A stretch of 5,799 bases of DNA. Source: an uncultured Eubacterium sp. (GTDB lineage Bacteria > Bacillota > Clostridia > Lachnospirales > Lachnospiraceae). The notes under the pieces are model-generated. The model ran no database searches. It was not told where the DNA came from and saw nothing but the letters and a program-made list of their open reading frames with translations. Shown piece after piece: positions 1-5,700 of the stretch (position 1 is the stretch's first letter; each line of letters opens with the position of its first letter). The DNA is taken from positions 1-5,799 of the forward strand of contig CAJUBQ010000171.1 of assembly GCA_910584595.1 (NCBI GenBank). Reading direction: 5' to 3'. Both the position numbers and the translations under genes were made by a program.

Positions 1-195
1 ACAGGCGGCAAGGCCGAAGCGGCGCCTTTAGCTGCTGGCAGCAGCCAGGGCGAACCAGGCGGCGCGACCGTCCGGTTCCATAGTCTGGAAGCAGAATGCC
101 TAGAACTTCTTACATTCTGGAAAAGTCACAAACAGACAGGCCAATGCCTCCCATCCAGCGTCTGCATAGCCAATACGCAACACTTTTTTATGTAA
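1..195 (+). other. GC-rich left edge with a frame open to a TAA at 193-195; possible 3' end of a gene
   Basis: Frame 1 is open from the window edge to TAA at 193-195, giving about 64 residues. The first part is rich in Ala, Gly, Glu and Pro, and bases 1-90 are clearly more GC-rich than the rest of the window. From about base 92 the frame runs through copy 1 of the dispersed repeat, so its last ~34 residues would be repeat-encoded. The minus strand is also open across bases 1-90 in one frame, so openness here means little. Bases 35-48 form a short hairpin (CTGGC, AGCA loop, GCCAG), and CAGGCGGC occurs at both 2-9 and 56-63. It may be the tail of a plus-strand gene whose stop comes from the repeat, or simply part of a larger repeat. 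No protein family is recognised. Confidence 0.2.
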
Positions 196-230
196 ATTGT
201 TGCATTTCCGCTTAAGTTCGCGCCCATGGG
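92..230 (+). repeat. Dispersed intergenic repeat, copy 1 (direct orientation)
   Basis: This copy starts with CAGAATGCCTAG, continues to TTACATTCTGG at 110-120, and carries the block running from CAGCGTC into GTTGC, followed by ATTTCCGCTTAAGTTCGCGCC. Its right part, bases 191-224, matches the reverse complement of the right-edge copy with essentially one mismatch. Its middle part is more diverged and about 3 bases longer than the other copies. It ends in a small palindrome, CCCATGGG, at 223-230. No transposase or credible coding frame is visible, so it is best described as a small non-coding repeat of palindromic-element or MITE type. The exact boundaries are estimates from pairwise comparison of the three copies. 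Confidence 0.75.
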
Positions 231-258
231 GAGCTGTCCTTGTTTCTTGTTCCTGTTC

Positions 259-382
259 CAGAATGCTTAGGGATTCTTACGTTCTGGAAACCGGAACAAT
301 GAGACAGGGCCGATTCCCTCATCCAGCGTCCGAGTAGCCAGAATGTAACACTTTTTGTAAACTGTTGCTCTATTACTTGCCC
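259..382 (+). repeat. Dispersed intergenic repeat, copy 2 (direct orientation)
   Basis: This is the second copy in the same orientation, starting 167 bases after copy 1. The opening 29 bases (259-287) align with 92-120 without gaps. The 45-base block 324-368 matches the reverse complement of 5729-5773 at 43 of 45 positions. It contains an inverted pair, TTACGTTCTGG at 277-287 and CCAGAATGTAA at 338-348, which would pair in RNA with one G-U wobble. The copy ends within about 20 bases of the stop codon of the DUF4097 gene, so it lies in that operon's 3' untranslated region. It could form part of the transcript end, since no separate hairpin-plus-T-run terminator is seen there. Confidence 0.8.
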
Positions 383-399
383 CATTCCGTAAAAAGTAA

Positions 400-1491
400 C
401 TACCCTTGTGCATCAATTCGAATATCTCCCGATTCACAGCGAATATCTATAAGATCATCCGACTCTTTTCCAATCGAAACATAGGATTCTCCCATTTTAT
501 GTCCATCTACTTTCACCGTACCATATTCCGTTTCCAGTTCATATGCATAATCAGTCAGATCTTTTTTCAACTCCATCTCTACATCTCCATACACCGAACG
601 AATGGTACAATTGTCAAATAAAACATTTTGCATCTGACAGTCACCGCTGTCCAGCTCCATCCGGATACCTGCAAATTCTGCACGCTGTCCATCGACATTT
701 CCATATTCACTTTTAAGATACAACTGCTGCATATAGGTATCCTGAAGTCTCAGATTCCCGCTCTCTATTTGAAGCGTCATGTCTCCTGACACGAAAACCT
801 GATCCAGGTATACATTTCCATATTCAGCTTGAATGCTGCACAAATCACCCTGCACCTGCTCCATTTGCAGCTTACCGGACTCCAGACTCATTTCCATTTT
901 CTGAGCCTTTGCGTCTGACAGACTGACATCCCCGTATTCTGCCTTAATCTGTAAACTGTCGGCCTGTATATTGTCACATACGATATCTCCGGACTCCGTA
1001 TCTAACTGAACTTCTTTCAATACTGCATCCTGCGGCAGGCCAACCGTAACATACTCTTTCTCACCATCGTCCATGAAATCTCCTATAAAAAACCACGACA
1101 TATTTATAAAACCGTTTTTATAAGAAGGCTCTTCTTTCTGTTTTAAAATAAGCTTCCCATCTTTTACTTCTTTCTGCAGTCTTTCATCATTTGAAAGGTT
1201 ATACGCTAACGTATATGCTGACGAATCAGACTGTTCTACCCGAATATCGGCATATTCTGCATCTATTTCTATACAGTCAAAAGCTTCCAGTGATTCTTCC
1301 GCAGATTCAAATGTTCTTGTTTTACCGTTTTTACTATTTTTCTCAAGCTGCGGCGCGTACACCCGGATGCCTTCCGCATTAATCTGAAAACCATGTACGA
1401 TCCCGCCCATTGCAATTCCCGCTCCTGCCAGTGCAAACCCCGTTCCTGCCAGGATTGCACAAATCATTAAAAATTTTTTATTTTTACGCAT
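400..1491 (-). CDS. Membrane-anchored DUF4097 beta-helix (putative adhesin) protein
   Basis: The protein has 363 residues. A basic N-terminus (MRKNKK) and one hydrophobic segment at about residues 7-31 form an uncleaved signal anchor, so the rest probably lies outside the membrane. Residues 70-360 fit the DUF4097 / putative adhesin family, whose repeats are predicted to build a right-handed beta-helix. Turn motifs come about every 19 residues and alternate in type: ESGD166, EYGD185, ESGK204, EYGN223, ESGN243, EYGN262, DSGD281, VYGD300, then EYGT322 and ESGD353. The ATG at 1491 overlaps the upstream HAAS gene by 8 bases. An AGAAGGA ribosome site lies inside that gene about 8 bases before the ATG, which supports this start and suggests translational coupling. 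It is the last gene of the PadR operon. The biochemical role is unknown; 'adhesin' is a family label, and envelope-stress sensing or scaffolding fits the context equally well. Confidence 0.9.
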   Translation of the reverse strand: MRKNKKFLMICAILAGTGFALAGAGIAMGGIVHGFQINAEGIRVYAPQLEKNSKNGKTRTFESAEESLEAFDCIEIDAEYADIRVEQSDSSAYTLAYNLSNDERLQKEVKDGKLILKQKEEPSYKNGFINMSWFFIGDFMDDGEKEYVTVGLPQDAVLKEVQLDTESGDIVCDNIQADSLQIKAEYGDVSLSDAKAQKMEMSLESGKLQMEQVQGDLCSIQAEYGNVYLDQVFVSGDMTLQIESGNLRLQDTYMQQLYLKSEYGNVDGQRAEFAGIRMELDSGDCQMQNVLFDNCTIRSVYGDVEMELKKDLTDYAYELETEYGTVKVDGHKMGESYVSIGKESDDLIDIRCESGDIRIDAQG

Positions 1492-2074
1492 GTTTTTTTC
1501 CTTCTTTCCGAATCAGTCTTGCTATTCCATGCAGGGTCCATCCCATCAGGCGTCTGCACAGCAAATAAATACCAAACGTAAGCGCAGCTCCTATTCCGAT
1601 ATGCATAAACCCCATTCCGACGCAGCATAAAAACACCGGAAAACTCTTTGTAATAACACTAAATCCCGCTATCATTGTCAAAGGACCCGCAATCACTACA
1701 CACCCTGCCATAACAAGCAAAGCCAAAAGCAGCGCCCACACTGCAACCAATGCCGCAATCACAAGCGCTACACCGGAAAACAGCAGCGGCAGCGCTATAG
1801 GCACTGCAAATAAAGCAAGCACAGCTACCCATAATCCATTGATACCGCTTCTTACATCTTTGACCGGCTTTTTCGAATAGTTCAGCGCCATATCACAAAT
1901 GATCTGATCTGCCGCCTCCTTCGGACTGCCAAGATCCTCAATCGCCTTTGCTTCATTTTCTTCTCCGGCCTCTGCAAAATATTCTTCATAGTATTCAACA
2001 GCACGCGCAAAATCCTCTTTTGGCAGACGCTTCAATTGCTCTTTCAGCTGCTTCATATATTCTTGTCTATTCAT
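1484..2074 (-). CDS. HAAS-domain / DUF1700 integral membrane protein
   Basis: The protein has 196 residues. Residues 1-60 are a charged helical domain with the HAAS/DUF1700 pattern: MNRQEYMKQLKEQLKRLP, then EYYEEYFAEAG, then an E-D-LGSPKEAADQI stretch. Residues about 80-173 are strongly hydrophobic and fit three or four membrane helices (about 80-100, 103-130, 132-155 and 156-173). A basic tail, RRLMG then RLIRKEGKKH, probably sits in the cytoplasm. HAAS proteins occur beside PadR regulators and DUF4097 proteins in many Firmicutes and are thought to link a membrane signal to the regulator; that role is inferred here. The ATG at 2074 overlaps the PadR stop by 8 bases and is preceded by AAAGGGG at about 5 bases. 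The stop overlaps the next start by 8 bases as well. Confidence 0.9.
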   Translation of the reverse strand: MNRQEYMKQLKEQLKRLPKEDFARAVEYYEEYFAEAGEENEAKAIEDLGSPKEAADQIICDMALNYSKKPVKDVRSGINGLWVAVLALFAVPIALPLLFSGVALVIAALVAVWALLLALLVMAGCVVIAGPLTMIAGFSVITKSFPVFLCCVGMGFMHIGIGAALTFGIYLLCRRLMGWTLHGIARLIRKEGKKHA

Positions 2075-2717
2075 CTTTTCCCCTTTCTGCCGCTTCTGCT
2101 TCTTTCATTACCTGTACCCGTCCCGGTTCTTCCGTTGCTTCTTCACCTTTTGCTGCCTGCACCCGTCCCGGTTCTTCCGTTGCTTCTTCACCTTTTGCTG
2201 CCTGTACCCGTCCCGGTTCTTCCGTTGCTTCTGTTGCTATTATTGTTTCTGTTTCTTTTGCACTTTGCGTTGCTTCTGCTGGTTCTGTTTCTTTTATACC
2301 TTGCGTTAAATCCTCCGCTTCTATCGCTTCTGCACCTTTTGCTACGTTTGCTTTTTCTGTTAGTTTCACCCTTTCTGCATCCTGTACACTTTCTGTTCCT
2401 GCTGTCTTATGACCACTATTTAAAATCTCCTGAACAGACTGAACATGTATGTTCCATTCCTGTTCCAAAAATTCTTTCTGCCGTCTTCCAACCTCAGTGA
2501 TCCTGTAATATTTCCTGTTTCTGCCTTGAAACTGCCGATCATAAATATCGACATAATGATTTTGTGCCAAACGCCGCAATACCGGATATAATGCAGAGTC
2601 TTTCAGGTTCGAAATTGTTTTCATCTGCTGGCTGATCTGATAACCGTAACTGTCTTCCCTGCTAATCATTGCCAGTACAAGCAATTCCATCAAAACCGGA
2701 TTTAATGGATAAATCAT
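2067..2717 (-). CDS. PadR-family transcriptional regulator with a repetitive acidic C-terminal tail
   Basis: The protein has 216 residues. Residues 1-100 are a PadR winged-helix domain: LLVLAMISREDSYGYQI at 12-28, the recognition region ALYPVLRRLAQNHYVDIY at 42-59, and the wing GRNRKYYRITEVGRRQ at 65-80, followed by a helix that would serve in dimer formation. PadR proteins of this small type usually end near residue 105-115. Here a further ~110 residues rich in Glu, Ala, Thr and Lys follow, including three 15-residue tandem units at 165-209. The ATG at 2717 is preceded by AAAGGAG at about 6 bases and lies about 38 bases from the predicted transcription start. It is the first gene of the operon and probably represses its own promoter, where a large palindrome is found. 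The ligand or signal is unknown; the downstream HAAS membrane protein is the likely partner. Confidence 0.92.
   Translation of the reverse strand: MIYPLNPVLMELLVLAMISREDSYGYQISQQMKTISNLKDSALYPVLRRLAQNHYVDIYDRQFQGRNRKYYRITEVGRRQKEFLEQEWNIHVQSVQEILNSGHKTAGTESVQDAERVKLTEKANVAKGAEAIEAEDLTQGIKETEPAEATQSAKETETIIATEATEEPGRVQAAKGEEATEEPGRVQAAKGEEATEEPGRVQVMKEAEAAERGKDE
2091..2225 (-). repeat. Three in-frame 45-bp tandem repeats in the PadR gene
   Basis: The units lie at 2181-2225, 2136-2180 and 2091-2135. The first two differ at one silent base (a GTA/GTG valine codon); the third keeps the half encoding TEEPGRVQ and diverges in the other half. Each unit encodes the 15-residue pattern TEEPGRVQAAKGEEA or a variant. 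An older-looking pair with 22 of 25 identical bases lies just upstream in the gene, at 2283-2307 and 2247-2271, 36 bases apart. The unit length is a multiple of three, so gain or loss of units keeps the frame. Confidence 0.95.
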
Positions 2718-2756
2718 ATCATTCTCCTTTCCTTTCTTATTTATATCCTCTATGTG

Positions 2757-2790
2757 TATATATTATATGTTATATAATATATATTGTCAA
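2757..2790 (-). promoter_or_regulatory. Consensus promoter of the PadR operon overlapped by a palindromic operator
   Basis: On the minus strand, TTGACA (2790-2785) and TATAAT (2767-2762) are both perfect consensus hexamers, separated by 17 bases. Transcription should start near 2755, leaving a leader of about 38 bases before the PadR ATG. A perfect inverted repeat with 12-bp arms (TATATATTATAT and its complement) and a 3-base centre occupies 2757-2783. It covers the -10 box and nearly all of the spacer. PadR regulators commonly bind AT-rich palindromes at their own promoters, so this is the likely autoregulatory operator. The arms contain only A and T in an AT-rich stretch, so the operator reading is less certain than the promoter. 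Confidence 0.8.
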
Positions 2791-2905
2791 TACATATACT
2801 TTATTTAATTATATAAATTTTTTAAATCCATCCGCTCCTTTGACATTTACTGCTAAAAGCACATGATAAAAAGCACCATTGAAAATTAAGATTATAAAGC
2901 CAGTA

Positions 2906-2995
2906 TAACGTTCGCTAATTAACTACACCATATTTTCGCGTGAAACGCTGATAAATACGGTATTCTTTAAGTGTAATTAATTAAAAAACGCTCTA
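2906..2995. repeat. Imperfect inverted repeat in the intergenic gap
   Basis: TAATTAACTACAC at 2916-2928 pairs with GTGTAATTAATTA at 2971-2983 at 12 of 13 positions. Further in, ACCATATTTTC on the left resembles the complement of the right-hand GATAAATACGGT, after a bulge of about 9 bases. A small GCGT-GAA-ACGC hairpin lies at 2938-2948. The whole could fold into one long, interrupted hairpin. It lies between the terminator of the permease operon and the PadR promoter. No coding frame, tRNA or known riboswitch is recognised in 2796-3004, and this dyad is the only structure seen there. It may be a decayed mobile element, a small RNA or chance in AT-rich DNA. Confidence 0.4.
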
Positions 2996-3004
2996 GATAA
3001 TTAC

Positions 3005-3049
3005 AACAAAAAACAGAGGTATCTGCCATATGGCAATACCTCTGTTTTT
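3005..3049 (-). terminator. Strong intrinsic terminator of the permease-DUF917 operon, probably bidirectional
   Basis: CAGAGGTAT at 3014-3022 pairs with ATACCTCTG at 3036-3044. Inside the stem, TGCC and GGCA pair around an ATAT loop, with a single unpaired C at 3023. On the minus strand the stem is followed by a run of six T (complement of 3008-3013), so it fits as the end of the operon, about 75 bases past the DUF917 stop. The plus-strand side also carries five T at 3045-3049, so it may stop transcription both ways. It separates this operon from the PadR operon, which starts some 250 bases further on. Confidence 0.93.
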
Positions 3050-3122
3050 ACTGCTCATCGAAGTCACCGATACATTTTTACCGAAAAAGAATCATGATTG
3101 TCCCAAAAACAGTTTTCGTGAC

Positions 3123-4247
3123 TTACCAGAATTTTACTTCCGGCTTTACCGCTCTGTAACCTGCACTGACCAGCACCTCGTCCCAGCATGTATAACATTC
3201 CGGCAGGTCATACCAACGCTCATTTGCTTTCGTTTCTGTCAGCGCAACTCTCTGCCCCACATAAGTTTCACTGTTGGATACCGGAACAGCCATCTTTTCA
3301 TTGCCCAAATCCAACATCGAAATGATACTTGGTACAGTGACGATTGTTTTCCCTTCTGTCTGCACATAAAGATTTTCATTTTGGAATATTACTGTTACGA
3401 TTTCCCCGTTGTCCGCGCGAACAGTCGTTACTCCCGTATCAAATCCTCCTTCAGAACTAATTTTAATATCCGTAATCGTACCTGCTTCAACAATCGGACG
3501 AAACGGTGTTTCTTTTTCATCAAAATAATGCTGCAGCCTTTGTATCACATCAGCAGACTGCGTATTCCTTAAAATATCTCCTACTTCAACAGCCAATGTC
3601 ATCTGCCCAAGTGCAGATGCCTGCAAATGCTGCTCTTTATTCATCATCCAGGCAGCAATGCCAATCCCCTGGTCAAATGCCTGACACATATATCTTGCAA
3701 TCTTTTCACAGGCGGTGCCGTCCATCGGATCTTCTGTACGCGCTGCAATTGTGTCTCCGGCTTCACTCGCCAAAATAATAGGACTTGTCGGAATACCATG
3801 TACCGGAAGCAGCCCCGTATTCAATTCCGGCACAGCCCGCCCGTTTCCATCCGTATCAAGAACTGGCAGTCCGCATTTCCATGCAGCATACAAAGGAAGC
3901 ATGGTATTGCCGCCACCCATCTCTCCAGAATACACATATTTTAACTGTTTCCCTTGAAATCTTGCTTCTTCACCCATACCCTTTACTGCGTTCACAGATT
4001 CATACTGAAACGTCTTTCCTTTCGTCGCTACCGGAGAACCAAGCGCTGCCACCATAGTAGAAACAATATTCGGATCCTCTTCCATCTCAGAAATGTCAAT
4101 CATGCGGATACACGCGTGCGGATCTTCTTCATACATCACTTTGATGAGCGCCAATCCTTCTTCGCTGGCGCCACCGCCGCCACCGCCGTAAAAACCGGAA
4201 CCATACACAATACTTGTTAACTCTTCCTGTCTTAATTCTTTTGTCAT
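3123..4247 (-). CDS. DUF917 / S-methyl-thiohydantoin desulfurase family protein
   Basis: The protein has 374 residues, close to the usual length of the DUF917 family (about 360), now named after an S-methyl-thiohydantoin desulfurase. Conserved features are visible: a glycine stretch in YGSGFYGGGGGGAS at 15-28, GEMGGGNTMLPLYAA at 108-122, and the strongly conserved LPVLDTDGNGRAVPELN at 127-143, which carries likely acidic active-site residues. The second half (about 250-374) fits the C-terminal beta-rich domain. No signal peptide or membrane segment is seen, so it should be cytoplasmic. The ATG at 4247 follows GAGAGGG at about 7-8 bases and lies 21 bases after the permease stop, so the two genes are co-transcribed. 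Many family members sit beside hydantoinases or NCS1 permeases, and most have no tested substrate. A heterocycle-processing role is inferred; thiohydantoin itself is only one possibility. Confidence 0.88.
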   Translation of the reverse strand: MTKELRQEELTSIVYGSGFYGGGGGGASEEGLALIKVMYEEDPHACIRMIDISEMEEDPNIVSTMVAALGSPVATKGKTFQYESVNAVKGMGEEARFQGKQLKYVYSGEMGGGNTMLPLYAAWKCGLPVLDTDGNGRAVPELNTGLLPVHGIPTSPIILASEAGDTIAARTEDPMDGTACEKIARYMCQAFDQGIGIAAWMMNKEQHLQASALGQMTLAVEVGDILRNTQSADVIQRLQHYFDEKETPFRPIVEAGTITDIKISSEGGFDTGVTTVRADNGEIVTVIFQNENLYVQTEGKTIVTVPSIISMLDLGNEKMAVPVSNSETYVGQRVALTETKANERWYDLPECYTCWDEVLVSAGYRAVKPEVKFW

Positions 4248-4268
4248 TTTTTTACCCTCTCTTTTTTC

Positions 4269-5588
4269 TTATTTACAAACATCCGGAGCAATGCTTTTAT
4301 TTTTCCCATTTGCAAACGGATTATATTTCGGATCCTGAACAATCGTACAAAGAACCCAGTAAACAACAATCGTAACTGCAATCCCTACCAGCTCCGGAAT
4401 AAAGAATTTGTCTAAATATGTAACCAGCGCACCACATATCCATGCAATTATCCCCAGCCAGTTAACACCCGGAAATGGTTCCCAGCCTTCACTCTTTCCA
4501 TGGCCCAGGACCCAGTAATCTGCAATCAGTACAGCACAAATCGGTGTAATCAGATAACTGAGTGCGGACAAAAAGTCTACAAAATAATAAACGATCCCGC
4601 CCAGAGAAAGCAAAATACCGATAATTCCACAAATAGCAGTTACCACCGCTCTTTTCTCATCCTTCATCTTAAAAATATTTACTACGGCGATGCCGGCCGA
4701 ATAAGCATTTCCAACGTTCGTTGTCCAAGTAGCCAGAATAAGAACAAGCATTCCTGCGACAGGCAGTCCTACATTTGCAAACATTGCGGTAATGTCAGAA
4801 TCTCCGGAACAAATCGAAAGCACAGCGCCACATGCCAGTGCGCCAACGCCTGCAGGAATCACACCGAATAAACAGGAAAGCGCAGCGCTTTTTCCATCTT
4901 TACTGTAGCGGTTATAGTCGCCGCATGTAGCAGCGCCGGAAATAAAACCTCCGACAGAAATGGTAATGCCTACAAGCATGCCTCCGTCCCCAGACGGCTG
5001 ATAAGCAGATAAAACCGCAGCGCCGCCATCTCCCAGCGCGATAGAAACACCGTATACGAGAAAAATAAACAACAGCGGTACGCTCACCGCATTTAAAAGA
5101 TTTGTCAGTCCGATGCCATAAAACGCTGTAATCAGCATCAGCGTACCCCAGATGATACAGGCAAGCCACTCTGGAAAAGCAATGTCAAAACCAGTCTGCA
5201 TCAGCGTACAAAAAGATGATGCACATACAATCGTCTGATAGGCATACCATCCGATCATAGAAACTGCAATGATAAGAGAAAGCGTAAGCTGCGATCCGCG
5301 GTCTCCAAGCGCTCTGGATACCGCAACCGTTGTAGGCCTGCCCGTCTGAGCAGACTGCGCCGCAATCAACATCATAAGCACGACGACGATACCATAACCA
5401 ACAAACATTGCCAGAATGGAGCTTTTAAAATCCAATCCGGCAGAAACCATAGAGCCGATCATAAGCGCAGGTACGCAAATAACATTTCCTGCCCAGATAA
5501 ATGCGATCGAGGGCCAGCTCTTTTTCTCACTGTCCGGAACCTGTTCCAGTGTAATCGTTTCAACATGACTTTTCTTCGACTCAGTCAT
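4269..5588 (-). CDS. NCS1-family (CodB-like) nucleobase/hydantoin permease
   Basis: The protein has 439 residues and about 12 hydrophobic helices, the usual size for the cytosine/purine/uracil/thiamine/allantoin permease (NCS1) family. It would import a small heterocycle across the inner membrane, probably with Na+ or H+. Visible family marks are GNVICVPALMIGS in helix 1 (34-46), GWYAYQ in helix 3 (113-118) with W114 and Q118 at the spacing of the substrate-contacting Trp and Gln of Mhp1, GDYNRY at the end of helix 6 (223-228), WTTNVGNAYSAG in helix 8 (288-299), and ITPICAVLIADYW at 347-359. The start at 5588 is fixed by AAAGGAGG five bases upstream. It is the first gene of the operon with the DUF917 gene. 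The closest type looks like the cytosine permease CodB, but no cytosine deaminase is present, so the substrate is more likely the compound handled by the DUF917 protein. Confidence 0.93.
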   Translation of the reverse strand: MTESKKSHVETITLEQVPDSEKKSWPSIAFIWAGNVICVPALMIGSMVSAGLDFKSSILAMFVGYGIVVVLMMLIAAQSAQTGRPTTVAVSRALGDRGSQLTLSLIIAVSMIGWYAYQTIVCASSFCTLMQTGFDIAFPEWLACIIWGTLMLITAFYGIGLTNLLNAVSVPLLFIFLVYGVSIALGDGGAAVLSAYQPSGDGGMLVGITISVGGFISGAATCGDYNRYSKDGKSAALSCLFGVIPAGVGALACGAVLSICSGDSDITAMFANVGLPVAGMLVLILATWTTNVGNAYSAGIAVVNIFKMKDEKRAVVTAICGIIGILLSLGGIVYYFVDFLSALSYLITPICAVLIADYWVLGHGKSEGWEPFPGVNWLGIIAWICGALVTYLDKFFIPELVGIAVTIVVYWVLCTIVQDPKYNPFANGKNKSIAPDVCK

Positions 5589-5657
5589 ATGTTCCTCCTT
5601 TGAATTGTAGTTGTTATTGGATTTTCAAAAATTGCTGTCACTCAGTAAATAGAGCGT

Positions 5658-5681
5658 ATTATAAAATAAGCTGCTTGTCAA
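5658..5681 (-). promoter_or_regulatory. Candidate promoter of the permease-DUF917 operon
   Basis: On the minus strand a perfect TTGACA (5681-5676) is followed by a perfect TATAAT (5663-5658), but only 12 bases separate them, too short for a standard sigma-A pair. At 17 bases from the TTGACA there is only a weak TACGCT. Either hexamer may be used alone, with an activator or with a poorer partner. The TATAAT lies about 70 bases upstream of the ATG. The -35-like box lies just outside the right-edge dispersed repeat. Confidence 0.4.
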
Positions 5682-5700
5682 GCATTATCAATGGGCTATG

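Noticed and set aside
92..382. Repeats considered as an insertion sequence with a transposase
   Set aside because: No transposase frame is present, the copies are under about 150 bases, and no clear target-site duplications are visible.
2091..2225. Regular 45-bp repeats considered as a CRISPR array
   Set aside because: The units abut with no spacers, lie inside a gene and keep its reading frame, so they are a coding tandem repeat.
1948..2500. Two long plus-strand open frames (154 residues each) opposite the PadR and HAAS genes
   Set aside because: Their Ser/Ala/Pro- and Leu/Pro-rich sequences are the reverse reading of the Glu/Ala-rich PadR repeat tail. They lack ribosome sites and are on the opposite strand to two clearly recognised gene families.
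2840..2875. Plus-strand TTGACA at 2840 as a promoter
   Set aside because: The best -10 candidate downstream (TGATAA at 18 bases) is poor, and no plus-strand gene follows.
3030..4220. Several plus-strand open frames opposite the DUF917 gene
   Set aside because: The minus-strand protein is a recognised full-length family member. The plus-strand frames overlap each other, have no recognisable domains, and the first begins inside the terminator hairpin.
4912..5169. Second minus-strand frame of 85 residues inside the permease gene
   Set aside because: It is an out-of-frame reading of the permease gene, rich in Cys and Arg, with no start signal. The permease frame itself is intact from start to stop.
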